Both the position numbers and the translations under genes were made by a program. The notes beneath the pieces were generated by a model. The model was given only the letters and a program-made list of their open reading frames with translations. It ran no database searches and was not told the DNA's origin. A DNA stretch of 64,000 bases, from the NCBI RefSeq assembly GCF_029624125.1, contig NZ_JARSBN010000006.1, positions 186,001 to 250,000 of the forward strand, in the 5' to 3' direction. Source of the stretch: Winogradskyella marincola (GTDB taxonomy: Bacteria; Bacteroidota; Bacteroidia; Flavobacteriales; Flavobacteriaceae). This document shows positions 18,314-27,869 of the stretch, piece after piece (the first letter of the stretch is position 1; each line of letters begins with the position of its first letter).

Positions 18314-20718
18314 GTAAACGAAGAATAAAAAAAATCGCCATCATTGGTTCTGGTATTATGGGAAGCGGTATTGCTTGTCATTTCGCCAATATTGGTGTTG
18401 ATGTCTTACTATTAGACATTGTTCCAAGAGAACTAAATGACAAAGAAAAAGCACAAGGACTTACTTTAGAAGACAAGGTTGTGCGCAATCGCTTAGTTAA
18501 TGATGCTCTTACTGCATCTATTAAATCTAAGCCTGCGCCACTATACCATCCATCTTTTAAAAATCGTATTACAACAGGAAACTTAGAAGATGATATTGCT
18601 AAAGTTGCTGATGTAGACTGGATAATGGAGGTTGTTGTAGAGCGATTAGATATTAAACAACAAGTTTTTGAAAATCTTGAAAAGTATAGAACACCTGGCA
18701 CTTTAATAACCTCTAACACATCAGGTATTCCTATTAAATTTATGAGTGAAGGCAGAAGTGAAGATTTCCAAAAACACTTCTGTGGTACGCACTTCTTTAA
18801 TCCAGCGCGTTACTTAAAATTATTCGAAATTATTCCAGGCCCAAAAACCGATACTTCAGTATTAGAGTTTTTAAATGGTTATGGAGAGCAATTCTTAGGA
18901 AAAACTTCTGTCGTTGCTAAAGATACTCCTGCTTTTATTGGTAATAGAATTGGTATTTTCAGTATCATGAGTCTGTTTCACACGGTAAAGGATTTAGACT
19001 TAACTATTGAAGAAGTTGATAAATTATCTGGTCCTGTAATTGGTCGCCCAAAATCTGCAACATTTAGAACCGTAGACGTTGTTGGTTTAGACACTCTAGT
19101 TCACGTAGCAAACGGTATTAGAGAAAACTGTCCTAACGACGAACGTCATGAGTTATTTGCTTTACCAGATTTCATCAACACCATGATGGAAAACAAATGG
19201 TTAGGAAGCAAAACAGGACAAGGATTCTACAAAAAAGCGGTTTCAAAAGATGGTAAAAAGGATATTCTATCCTTAGACCTTAATACGCTGGATTATAGAG
19301 AAAAACAACGCGCTAAATTTGCGACTTTAGAATTAACTAAAACAATTGACAAAGTTGTAGATCGTTTTAAAGTATTAGTAAAAGGAAAAGATAAAGCTGG
19401 AGAGTTCTATAGAAAAAGCTTTGCCGCTTTATTTGCTTACGTATCTAATCGTATTCCAGAAATTACAGACGATTTATATAAAATTGATGATGCCATGAAA
19501 GCCGGATTTGGTTGGGAACATGGTCCTTTCCAAATTTGGGATGCTATTGGTGTCGAAGCTGGTATTGAAATGATGAAAGCAGAAGGTCTAGAGCCAAATG
19601 CTTGGGTTAACGAAATGTTAGCATCAGGTAGCACATCATTTTACACTGTAAAAGACGGAGCTTCTTTTGCTTACGATATTCCTTCAAAATCACAACAAAA
19701 AATTCCTGGTCAGGATAGTTTTATCATCTTAGACAACATCAGAAAATCTAACGAAGTATTTAAAAACTCTGGTGTCGTTATAGAAGACCTTGGCGATGGT
19801 ATCCTTAATTGCGAATTCCAATCTAAAATGAATACCATTGGTGGTGATGTTTTAGCTGGACTTAACAAAGCTGTGGATTTAGCAGAAAAAGATTTCGAAG
19901 GTTTAGTAATAGGTAACCAAGGAGCTAATTTCTCTGTTGGTGCTAACATCGGAATGATTTTTATGATGGCAGCAGAGCAAGAATATGATGAGCTTAATAT
20001 GGCTATCAAATACTTCCAAGATACAATGATGCGTATGCGTTATTCTTCTATCCCAACAATTGCTGCACCTCATGGTATGGCGCTTGGTGGTGGTTGCGAG
20101 TTATCTATGCATGCAGACAAAGTTGTTGCTGCAGCAGAAACTTACATTGGTTTAGTAGAGTTTGGTGTCGGTGTTATTCCAGGTGGAGGAGGCTCTAAAG
20201 AAATGGCGTTGAGAGCACAAGATGTATTCCATAAAGGTGATGTAGAGCTTAACGTATTACAGGAGTATTTCTTAACTATAGGTATGGCTAAAGTAGCAAC
20301 ATCTGCATATGAAGCTTATGATTTAGGTATTCTTCAAAAAGGAAAAGATGTTGTTGTAGTTAACAAAGATCGTCAGATTGCAACAGCTAAAGCACATGCC
20401 AAAATGTTAGCAGACGCTGGTTATACACAACCTGTAAAACGTAAAGATGTTAAGGTTTTAGGTAAGCAAGCTCTGGGAATGTTCTTAGTAGGAACAGATT
20501 CCATGGAAGCAAGTCACTACATCAGTGAGCACGACCAAAAGATTGCTAATAAACTGGCTTACGTTATGGCTGGTGGTGATTTATCTGAGCCAACATTAGT
20601 TACAGAACAATATTTACTTGATTTAGAGCGTGAGGCATTCCTTTCGCTTTGTACAGAACGTAAAACGCTAGAGCGTATTCAGCACATGCTAAAAACAGGT
20701 AAACCTTTAAGAAATTAA
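18310..20718 (+). CDS. 3-hydroxyacyl-CoA dehydrogenase / enoyl-CoA hydratase fusion (FadJ-like)
   Basis: It catalyses the hydration and NAD-dependent oxidation steps of beta-oxidation. It has 802 residues. The N-terminal Rossmann domain has GSGIMGSGIACHFANIG (about 13-29), followed by HAD signature segments GTHFFNPARYLKLFEIIPG and KDTPAFIGNRIG. A C-terminal crotonase domain shows PHGMALGGGCELSMHADK (about 587-605). The domain order (dehydrogenase first, hydratase last) is the reverse of E. coli FadB/FadJ but common in Bacteroidota. Its start overlaps the MarR gene, and the thiolase follows after 5 bases. Confidence 0.93.
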   Translation: MSKRRIKKIAIIGSGIMGSGIACHFANIGVDVLLLDIVPRELNDKEKAQGLTLEDKVVRNRLVNDALTASIKSKPAPLYHPSFKNRITTGNLEDDIAKVADVDWIMEVVVERLDIKQQVFENLEKYRTPGTLITSNTSGIPIKFMSEGRSEDFQKHFCGTHFFNPARYLKLFEIIPGPKTDTSVLEFLNGYGEQFLGKTSVVAKDTPAFIGNRIGIFSIMSLFHTVKDLDLTIEEVDKLSGPVIGRPKSATFRTVDVVGLDTLVHVANGIRENCPNDERHELFALPDFINTMMENKWLGSKTGQGFYKKAVSKDGKKDILSLDLNTLDYREKQRAKFATLELTKTIDKVVDRFKVLVKGKDKAGEFYRKSFAALFAYVSNRIPEITDDLYKIDDAMKAGFGWEHGPFQIWDAIGVEAGIEMMKAEGLEPNAWVNEMLASGSTSFYTVKDGASFAYDIPSKSQQKIPGQDSFIILDNIRKSNEVFKNSGVVIEDLGDGILNCEFQSKMNTIGGDVLAGLNKAVDLAEKDFEGLVIGNQGANFSVGANIGMIFMMAAEQEYDELNMAIKYFQDTMMRMRYSSIPTIAAPHGMALGGGCELSMHADKVVAAAETYIGLVEFGVGVIPGGGGSKEMALRAQDVFHKGDVELNVLQEYFLTIGMAKVATSAYEAYDLGILQKGKDVVVVNKDRQIATAKAHAKMLADAGYTQPVKRKDVKVLGKQALGMFLVGTDSMEASHYISEHDQKIANKLAYVMAGGDLSEPTLVTEQYLLDLEREAFLSLCTERKTLERIQHMLKTGKPLRN

Positions 20719-20723
20719 AAAAA

Positions 20724-21914
20724 ATGAAACAAGTATATATAGTAAAAGGATATAGAACTGCAGTTGGTAAATCCAAAAAAGGTGGTTTTAGATTTAAAAG
20801 AGCCGATGAGCTTGCTGCTGAAACCATTCAGTATATGATGGGTAAACTCCCTGACTTTGATGTTACTCGTATCGATGATGTTATTGTTGGTAATGCAATG
20901 CCAGAAGGATCTCAAGGTCTTAATATGGCACGTATAATTTCGTTAATAGGATTAAATACAGTAGACGTACCAGGTGTAACGGTTAACAGATTCTGCTCTT
21001 CAGGATTAGAGACCATTGCTATGGCAGTTGCCAAAATTCAAGCTGGTATGGCAGAATGTATAATTGCTGGTGGCGCCGAGAGTATGAGCTCTGTTCCTAT
21101 GACAGGATTTAAACCAGAATTAAACTACGATATCGTAAACGCTGGTCATGAAGACTATTATTGGGGAATGGGTAACACTGCAGAAGCGGTTGCAAACAAA
21201 TATAACGTCTCTAGAGAAGATCAAGATGAGTTTGCTTACCACTCACACATGAAAGCTTTAAAAGCACTTGAAGAAAACAGATTTCAAGATCAAATAGTAC
21301 CTATTGAAGTAGAAGAAACTTATGTTGATGCCAACGGTAAAAAAGCAACATGCAAATACACCGTTTCAAAAGACGAAGGACCAAGAAAAGGAACTAGTAA
21401 AGAAGCATTAGCAAAATTAAGACCTGTCTTTGCTCAAGGTGGTTCAGTCACTGCCGGAAACTCATCTCAAACCAGTGATGGTGCTGCGTTTGTATTAGTA
21501 ATGAGTGAAGCAATGGTTAAAGAATTAAACTTAGAGCCTGTGGCACGTTTAGTAAGTTATGCAGCAGCAGGTGTACCACCAAGAATTATGGGTATTGGTC
21601 CAGTAGCTGCGATTCCAAAAGCATTAAAACAAGGTGGTTTATCTCAAAAAGATATTGAGCTAATTGAACTTAATGAAGCTTTTGCGTCTCAGTCTTTAGC
21701 TGTAATGCGAGAGTTAGACCTTAACCAAGAAATTGTAAATGTTAATGGAGGTGCAATAGCACTAGGACATCCTCTTGGATGTACAGGAGCAAAACTTTCT
21801 GTTCAATTATTTGATGAAATGCGTAAGCGTGACATGAAAAACAAATACGGAATGGTAACAATGTGTGTTGGTACAGGTCAAGGTGCAGCTGGAATTTTTG
21901 AATTTTTAAATTAG
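20724..21914 (+). CDS. fadA: Acetyl-CoA acyltransferase (beta-ketothiolase)
   Basis: It cleaves 3-ketoacyl-CoA with CoA to acetyl-CoA in the last step of beta-oxidation. The 396 residues are normal for a thiolase. The nucleophile is Cys91 in NRFCSSGLE. The NEAFA loop, [15 protein letters not shown] and the C-terminal [14 protein letters not shown] carry the catalytic His and second Cys. It is in the MarR-regulated operon directly after the FadJ-like gene and probably forms the trifunctional complex with it. Confidence 0.95.
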   Translation: MKQVYIVKGYRTAVGKSKKGGFRFKRADELAAETIQYMMGKLPDFDVTRIDDVIVGNAMPEGSQGLNMARIISLIGLNTVDVPGVTVNRFCSSGLETIAMAVAKIQAGMAECIIAGGAESMSSVPMTGFKPELNYDIVNAGHEDYYWGMGNTAEAVANKYNVSREDQDEFAYHSHMKALKALEENRFQDQIVPIEVEETYVDANGKKATCKYTVSKDEGPRKGTSKEALAKLRPVFAQGGSVTAGNSSQTSDGAAFVLVMSEAMVKELNLEPVARLVSYAAAGVPPRIMGIGPVAAIPKALKQGGLSQKDIELIELNEAFASQSLAVMRELDLNQEIVNVNGGAIALGHPLGCTGAKLSVQLFDEMRKRDMKNKYGMVTMCVGTGQGAAGIFEFLN

Positions 21915-21917
21915 AAG

Positions 21918-22034
21918 CCCATCCTAACCTTCCCAAAGGGAAGGAATAAAAAGAAAACAAAAAATAAAAGTATACAGTAATAATTTAAAACCCCTAAAAA
22001 TCCCCTTTCCTTTGGAAAGGGTTAGGGAAAGGCT
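21918..22034. repeat. Intergenic REP-like palindromic pair
   Basis: Two short inverted repeats lie between the thiolase and acyl-CoA dehydrogenase genes: CCTTCCCAAAGGGAAGG at about 21929-21945, and CCCTTTCCTTTGGAAAGGG further on, followed by TTAGGGAAAGGCTT. Elements of this type recur between genes in flavobacterial genomes. The second reaches almost to the next start codon, so it would sit in the leader of that mRNA. Confidence 0.6.
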
Positions 22035-22035
22035 T

Positions 22036-23847
22036 ATGGAAACAAAAGAAAATAAAGATATCCTTCGTGGAGGTCAATTCTTGGTAAAAGAAACAAATTG
22101 TGAAGATGTCTTCACACCTGAAGATTTTTCAGAAGAACAACAAATGATGAAAGAAGCGGTTATGGAATTTAATGACCGTGAAATTATTGCTCATAAAGCA
22201 AGATTTGAAGCTAAAGATTATGCGCTAACAGAAGAAGTAATGCGCAAAGCTGGTGAGCTTGGTTTCTTAGGTGTTGCTGTACCTGAAGCTTATGGAGGAT
22301 TAGGAATGGGATTTGTTTCTACATGTCTTACTTGTGATTATATCTCTTCAGGAACAGGATCTTTCAGTACTGCTTTTGGTGCGCATACTGGTATTGGTAC
22401 CATGCCAATTACGCTTTACGGAACTGAAGAACAAAAACAAAAATATGTTCCTAAACTAGCCACAGGAGAATGGTTTGGCGCTTACTGTTTAACAGAGCCA
22501 GGGGCAGGATCTGATGCTAACTCTGGTAAAACTACTGCTGAGTTATCTGCCGATGGTAAATCTTACAAAATTAACGGCCAGAAGATGTGGATCTCTAACG
22601 CTGGTTTTTGTAGCTTAATGATTGTTTTTGCTCGCATAGAAGATGATAAAAACATTACTGGATTTATTGTAGAATACGATCCAGAAAACCCTAACGGAGT
22701 TACTCTAGGTGAAGAAGAGCACAAGCTTGGTATTAGAGCAAGTTCTACTCGTCAGGTTTTCTTTAATGATACTGTTGTTCCTGTAGAAAACATGCTAGCT
22801 GGTCGTGGTGAAGGTTTTAAAATTGCCATGAATGCACTAAATGTTGGTCGTATTAAATTAGCTGCTGCTTGTTTAGATTCTCAAAGAAGAATTTTAACTA
22901 CAGCCGTAAATTATGCTAACGAGCGCAAACAGTTTAAAACTCCTATTGCAGATTTTGGTGCTATAAAAATGAAATTAGCTAAAATGGCAACAGATGCCTA
23001 TGCTGGTGAATCTGCTACATACAGAGCTGCTAAAAATATTGAAGATCGTATCGCAATTCGTGAAGCTTCAGGAAACTCTCACCAAGAAGCTGAGCTAAAA
23101 GGTGTAGAAGAATACGCTATTGAGTGTTCTATTCTTAAAGTAGCTGTATCAGAAGATGTACAAAACTGTGCTGACGAAGGCATCCAGATTTTTGGTGGTA
23201 TGGGATTCTCTGAAGAAACACCAATGGAAGCTGCCTGGAGAGATGCTCGTATTGCTCGTATCTACGAGGGAACTAACGAAATTAACAGAATGCTTTCTGT
23301 TGGTATGTTAGTTAAAAAAGCTATGAAAGGCCATGTAGATTTATTAGGTCCTGCAATGAAAGTGCAAGAAGAACTAATGGGTATTCCGTCGTTTGACACA
23401 CCAGACTACTCAGAACTTTTCTCTGAAGAAAAAGAAATGATTGCTAAGCTTAAAAAGGTATTCTTAATGGTAGCTGGTGCAGCTGTTCAAAAGTTTGGTC
23501 CAGATATGGAAAAACACCAACAGCTTTTAGTTGCTGCTGCAGATATATTAATAGAAATATATATGGCAGAGTCTACCATTTTAAGAACTGAAAAGAATGC
23601 AAAACGCTTTGGTGAAGATACTCAGGCTGTGCAAATTGCAATGTCTAAATTATATTTATTTAATGCAGTAAACACCATTGAAGATAAAGGTAAAGAAAGT
23701 ATTATATCGTTTGCTGAAGGAGACGAGCAACGTATGATGCTTATGGGCTTAAAACGTTTCACTAAATATCAAAACTATCCAGATATTGTTGATTTAAGAA
23801 ACGAAATTGCCGAAAAAGTAAAAGCAGAAAATAAATACTGCTTTTAG
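22036..23847 (+). CDS. Acyl-CoA dehydrogenase
   Basis: An FAD enzyme that introduces the trans-2 double bond in acyl-CoA, the first step of beta-oxidation. The 603 residues are longer than the classical 380-400; the extra C-terminal domain is typical of very-long-chain types. Visible are the flavin-site signature YCLTEPGAGSDANSGKT near 155, KMWISNAGF, and RIYEGTNEINRML near 410, which normally carries the region around the catalytic base. The ATG at 22036 is used: an earlier in-frame ATG at 22012 lies within the REP-like palindrome and adds eight arginine-rich residues absent from the family. It is the last gene of the fad operon and ends at a strong terminator. Confidence 0.94.
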   Translation: METKENKDILRGGQFLVKETNCEDVFTPEDFSEEQQMMKEAVMEFNDREIIAHKARFEAKDYALTEEVMRKAGELGFLGVAVPEAYGGLGMGFVSTCLTCDYISSGTGSFSTAFGAHTGIGTMPITLYGTEEQKQKYVPKLATGEWFGAYCLTEPGAGSDANSGKTTAELSADGKSYKINGQKMWISNAGFCSLMIVFARIEDDKNITGFIVEYDPENPNGVTLGEEEHKLGIRASSTRQVFFNDTVVPVENMLAGRGEGFKIAMNALNVGRIKLAAACLDSQRRILTTAVNYANERKQFKTPIADFGAIKMKLAKMATDAYAGESATYRAAKNIEDRIAIREASGNSHQEAELKGVEEYAIECSILKVAVSEDVQNCADEGIQIFGGMGFSEETPMEAAWRDARIARIYEGTNEINRMLSVGMLVKKAMKGHVDLLGPAMKVQEELMGIPSFDTPDYSELFSEEKEMIAKLKKVFLMVAGAAVQKFGPDMEKHQQLLVAAADILIEIYMAESTILRTEKNAKRFGEDTQAVQIAMSKLYLFNAVNTIEDKGKESIISFAEGDEQRMMLMGLKRFTKYQNYPDIVDLRNEIAEKVKAENKYCF

Positions 23848-23870
23848 GTTTAAGTTTAAGTTAGAAATGA

Positions 23871-23902
23871 AAAAAGCCAATTCTGTTGAATTGGCTTTTT
23901 TT
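23871..23902. terminator. Bidirectional terminator
   Basis: A perfect 13-bp stem AAAAAGCCAATTC / GAATTGGCTTTTT with a TGTT loop, bounded by A and T runs, lies between two converging genes and can serve both. Confidence 0.9.
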
Positions 23903-23908
23903 TATCCT

Positions 23909-24745
23909 TTATTGTATTACAATTTTCTTAGAAACAATAACATTATCATCAGTCCTCATTCTAATAATATAAATACCTGAGGTTAGGCTCGTAATATCAT
24001 ATTTGCTATGATTTTCATTCAAAACATCGTCTATAATATAAACTTTTTGACCAGAAATGTTATAAACTTCAATACCTGTCACATTTAAGTTTTTTGGGTT
24101 ACGAACTACCAGTTGATTTGTATTCATTTCATAATAAAAATCTAATTGCGTGTCTATATTATCGTCAATACTTAACGTACTTGGGTTTTGAAACCCTATC
24201 ACAAAACGATCATCGTAAGTACCAGCTGATAAAGAAGCTTCATAATTAGTGGTTCTTAAATCATAATGCGTATCTAATTCAGTATCATGAAGTATAATAT
24301 TTAAGTTATCAGGTATATTTTCTAAAGATTGAATTGAAATTACAACGTCTCCAATGTTACTTTTTTGAATACTTAACGGCAGAGATGTTTCTTCCATATC
24401 AATTTGGCCTATCCCTTGAATGACGAATAACTCATCTTCAATTAACCAGGACATATCATCTAATTGTACATCATTTAAATAACCATCATATCCCCAATCA
24501 TACCCATCGGTACAATTATCATCTACTGTTAACAGAATTTGTCTATTAATAATACCTAAAGACGTAAACTGAAGTCTTATTTTAGGTCTATTATCTGTAT
24601 AACTCTCAGCAGATACATTTAAATCATCTGAGGGTAAAGTGTCTGTATCTTCCGTGTCTAATGCGCTTTGAGCAATACCAATTTGAAAGAATAAAAGGCT
24701 AATAAAAAAACAATAGAATTTGAGGGTTGGTTGAGGCGAGTTCAT
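23909..24745 (-). CDS. Secreted T9SS-exported protein of unknown function
   Basis: 278 residues with a signal peptide (about 1-25, ending GIAQ) and an acidic stretch rich in Asp/Ser/Thr after cleavage. A beta-rich middle region (RLQFTSLGIINRQILLTVDDNCTD) follows, of the kind seen in T9SS proteins that bind a surface partner. The C-terminal sorting tail starts near 210 (VVRNPKNLNVTGIEVYNISGQKVY) and ends SKKIVIQ. The upstream 266-base gap to the divergent 25012 gene must hold both promoters; I see no perfect -33/-7 pair there. I do not recognise a function. Confidence 0.85.
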   Translation of the reverse strand: MNSPQPTLKFYCFFISLLFFQIGIAQSALDTEDTDTLPSDDLNVSAESYTDNRPKIRLQFTSLGIINRQILLTVDDNCTDGYDWGYDGYLNDVQLDDMSWLIEDELFVIQGIGQIDMEETSLPLSIQKSNIGDVVISIQSLENIPDNLNIILHDTELDTHYDLRTTNYEASLSAGTYDDRFVIGFQNPSTLSIDDNIDTQLDFYYEMNTNQLVVRNPKNLNVTGIEVYNISGQKVYIIDDVLNENHSKYDITSLTSGIYIIRMRTDDNVIVSKKIVIQ

Positions 24746-25011
24746 AAGATAGAGGGATTAAACTCCTTTGTAGGATTTATGTTTTTAGTTGGTTTGGTGG
24801 TCCTAATATTGAAAAAAAAGGAACTATGTAATCATTTAATTCATTTAAAGGCTCATTAATTCGCTAAAATGTACTTATTTGTATATTTCTTCGTCAAATT
24901 GTATCTTCAATTATGATGATATTTTAAGTACAAAGCCTTCATGTTTATTTTATCTACACATTATAACAACCTAGATAATCCTTATATTTAGGGAATCAAT
25001 CTTGCTATCTC

Positions 25012-26610
25012 ATGAAATATTATTTTTTAATCCTATTTCCCTTTCTATCTACCCTATCATTCTCTCAAGCTAATACTGAAGTCTTTCTATTTAACTTAGA
25101 ACAGAGCAACTCTAAAATTGAAGTTTCAAACGGAATTCATATATCTAATAATGAAGGTTACGATAATCAGCCTTCTTTTTTTGGCGAAGATAATATCCTA
25201 TATGCTTCAACACGAAGTGGGCAAACAGACATCGCTCAGTACAACATCAATTATAAATCAAAAACATTTATAAACTTTACCAAAGGAGGTGAGTATACTC
25301 CATTAAAAATTCCAAAAAAAAACGCTGTTTCAGCTGTTAGATTAGACATTGACGGTAAGCAACGTTTATATAGCTATAATCTCAGTAATGGCGAATCTAC
25401 AGAACTTATCAAGGACTTAGTCGTTGCTTATTATACTTGGTACGATGAGCACTCAATCGTTTCTGCAGTGATTGAGAATGAGCAACTAAACTTATACGTC
25501 GTAAATATTACGGATGGTACAAGCAGAAAATATGCTACAAATGTTGGTCGTTCATTTCATAAAATCCCTAACTCAGATCTGGTAAGTTTCATCTATAAAG
25601 AAGCAAATAAACCATGGCAAATAAGGTCTTTAAACCCTAAAAATGGAGTTAACAAGCTTATTGCAAATACAATGAAAGATGTTGAAGATATTTGTTGGTT
25701 AGATGGTAAAACTCTACTCTCTGGTAAAAATGGAAATTTGTATAAACTAACCTTAAAACAAGATAATAACTGGAGAAAAATAGCCGATCTTTCCTCTTAT
25801 GGCATTACTGATATTACCCGATTAGCAGTAAACAATAACGGTACAAAATTATTGATTGCTGCAGATTTACAATCAGATAAGCAAGATATTGAAACTCAAA
25901 ACAACGTAACAGAACAAACAGTTACAGATCCAATTCTATCAGAAGATGAAGCTGCTGCAGTAGTTCAAAAACACATAGAGCCATTTAATAACAGAGAGCT
26001 CAATGACTTTGCCAATGCTTTTGATGCCAATGTTGTTGTCAATAAATTTCCTAAAGATTATATGTATTCTGGCAGAAATGCTCTTAAAGAAAACTACAGA
26101 CAATTCTTTAAAAACAATAAAAAATCTAACGTCAAGGTGCTTAATCGTATGGTGCATAATAATTATGTTATTGATGAAGAATTGGTAACATTAAACAATT
26201 TAACCATAAGACAAGCTACCATCTATAATGTAGATAAAGATGGCATAAAATCCATGACGTTTATTAGAAATAAAAACACAACTTCTAATCCTGAAACGAT
26301 TGTAAACGATCAGCTTGAAGCTTATAACAAAAGAGACATAGACGAATTCACAAAAACTTACACCAAAGACATTAAGCTATATGAATTTCCTGAAAACATA
26401 TCTTCTAGCGGAATTGAAGATATAGAAAAAAGATATAAGGTAATTTTCCAAAAAGTTCCTGATCTCAATGCAGAAATTATGAACCGAATTGTTTTAGGCA
26501 ATAAGGTCATTGATAAAGAAAAAGTTACCATTAACGGAAAAACTTATTACGCCATCGCCATTTACGAAGTAAATGATGGCTTAATTTCAAAAGTTACTTT
26601 TATTCAATAA
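25012..26610 (+). CDS. Exported propeller protein with two SnoaL/NTF2-like domains
   Basis: 532 residues with a signal peptide (about 1-19, ending FSQA). Residues about 40-290 look like a TolB/WD40-type propeller (QPSFFGEDNILYASTRSGQTDIAQYN). Two tandem SnoaL-like domains follow (about 303-415 and 418-532), each beginning with a helix of the type VVQKHIEPFNNRELNDFANAF or VNDQLEAYNKRDIDEFTKTY. Fusion of these modules is not a standard characterised enzyme. It starts a run of closely spaced genes continuing to the M28 peptidase, suggesting one operon of periplasmic proteins. Confidence 0.8.
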   Translation: MKYYFLILFPFLSTLSFSQANTEVFLFNLEQSNSKIEVSNGIHISNNEGYDNQPSFFGEDNILYASTRSGQTDIAQYNINYKSKTFINFTKGGEYTPLKIPKKNAVSAVRLDIDGKQRLYSYNLSNGESTELIKDLVVAYYTWYDEHSIVSAVIENEQLNLYVVNITDGTSRKYATNVGRSFHKIPNSDLVSFIYKEANKPWQIRSLNPKNGVNKLIANTMKDVEDICWLDGKTLLSGKNGNLYKLTLKQDNNWRKIADLSSYGITDITRLAVNNNGTKLLIAADLQSDKQDIETQNNVTEQTVTDPILSEDEAAAVVQKHIEPFNNRELNDFANAFDANVVVNKFPKDYMYSGRNALKENYRQFFKNNKKSNVKVLNRMVHNNYVIDEELVTLNNLTIRQATIYNVDKDGIKSMTFIRNKNTTSNPETIVNDQLEAYNKRDIDEFTKTYTKDIKLYEFPENISSSGIEDIEKRYKVIFQKVPDLNAEIMNRIVLGNKVIDKEKVTINGKTYYAIAIYEVNDGLISKVTFIQ

Positions 26611-26617
26611 TATTACT

Positions 26618-27088
26618 ATGAAAAACATTATTATACTTTTAGTATTAGCCATTGGCTTAAATAGCTTTTCACAAGAAAAAGAAACCTTAGAACCTAAGCT
26701 AGAAAACATCGCTTGGATTGCTGGCACATGGCATGGCGAAGCTTTTGGTGGTATAACCGAAGAAATCTGGAGCGAACCCTCTGGAGGCTCTATGATGGCT
26801 ACTTTTAAATTAATTGTCGATGAAAAAGTACAATTCTACGAAATTGAAGTTATCCGAGAAATTGAAGACTCTTTAATTCTTCAGTTAAAACATTTTGACT
26901 CTGATTTAAAAGGATGGGAAACTAAAAATGAAACCATTGACTTCCCTTTGATTGAAATTACAGAAACCAAAGTTATCTTTGAAGGCATGACGTTTGAAAA
27001 AATTTCTTCAAACGAAATGAATGTTTATGTAGATATTAAAAATGATGATGACACTATAGAAACCGTAAAATTCAATTATAAAAAATAA
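26618..27088 (+). CDS. Exported DUF6265-like beta-barrel protein
   Basis: 156 residues with a signal peptide (about 1-18, ending NSFSQ). The segment AWIAGTWHGEAFGGITEEIWSEPSGG followed by MMATFKL is typical of the DUF6265 family, a lipocalin-like small barrel of unknown function. It begins 7 bases after the SnoaL gene and is followed after 8 bases by the lipoprotein gene, so it is cotranscribed with them. Confidence 0.8.
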   Translation: MKNIIILLVLAIGLNSFSQEKETLEPKLENIAWIAGTWHGEAFGGITEEIWSEPSGGSMMATFKLIVDEKVQFYEIEVIREIEDSLILQLKHFDSDLKGWETKNETIDFPLIEITETKVIFEGMTFEKISSNEMNVYVDIKNDDDTIETVKFNYKK

Positions 27089-27096
27089 AAAACTGC

Positions 27097-27867
27097 ATGA
27101 AAAACCCAATTATCCTCATACTACTTACCTTATGTTTTTTTAGTTGCAAAAATGACAAAAAAGAAACTGTAGAAGCCACAATAAAATCCACAAAACCTGA
27201 AAATCAATTACGCAAAATTTCAAAAACAAAAGATACCATTGAAATAGACGGCATTGCCAATGAAGCTTCTTGGGCCAATGCAAAATGGTATCCAATGGAC
27301 CAGGTTTGGCTTGGCGATTCTTTAACAGCAGAAGATTTTTCAGGAAGATTCAAAATAACTTGGGATGATGAAGCGCTTTATGTTTTAGCAGAAATAAAAG
27401 ACGATACATTAATTGATAACATTAAAGATCCTCTTGTAAAATGGTGGGATGACGATTGCTTAGAGATTTTTATAGATGAAGATAATAGTGGTGGCGAACA
27501 TCAGTATAATCACAATGCTTTTGCCTACCACATTGCGCTTAATGGTAATGTTGTAGATATGTCTACAGAAAAGGTTGGCAAACTATATAACACTCATGTA
27601 GAGTCTAAACTTGTAACAACCAACAAGACCTCTATTTGGGAAGTTAAAATGTATTTATACAAAGACACCTATGATGATAATTCAAATTCTAATAATTCTG
27701 TAAAACTAGCTGCAAACAAAAAGGTAGGTTTTGCCATTGCCTATTGTGACAACGATTACAGCGTAGAACGAGAAAATTTTATAGGTTCTATTCCTGTTGA
27801 AGGAGACGATAAAAACCGTGGCTGGATAGATGCAAATATTTTTGGAACCCTAAAACTGATAGATTAA
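27097..27867 (+). CDS. Lipoprotein with CBM9-like (carbohydrate-binding) domain
   Basis: 256 residues with a lipoprotein signal ending LCFFSC, with Cys17 as the lipidated residue. The rest is a carbohydrate-binding family 9-like fold: IEIDGIANEASWANAKWYPM, FKITWDDEALYVLAEIKDD, WWDDDCLEIFIDED and the closing IGFAIAYCDND-like segment. The ligand is not known; sugars or sugar-containing glycans are expected of the family. It is in the same run as the two genes before it, and the peptidase follows after 2 bases. Confidence 0.85.
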   Translation: MKNPIILILLTLCFFSCKNDKKETVEATIKSTKPENQLRKISKTKDTIEIDGIANEASWANAKWYPMDQVWLGDSLTAEDFSGRFKITWDDEALYVLAEIKDDTLIDNIKDPLVKWWDDDCLEIFIDEDNSGGEHQYNHNAFAYHIALNGNVVDMSTEKVGKLYNTHVESKLVTTNKTSIWEVKMYLYKDTYDDNSNSNNSVKLAANKKVGFAIAYCDNDYSVERENFIGSIPVEGDDKNRGWIDANIFGTLKLID

Positions 27868-27869
27868 AA

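Noticed and set aside
22012..22035. Longer N terminus for the acyl-CoA dehydrogenase
   Set aside because: The added eight residues are encoded by a REP-like palindrome and are arginine-rich, unlike the family.
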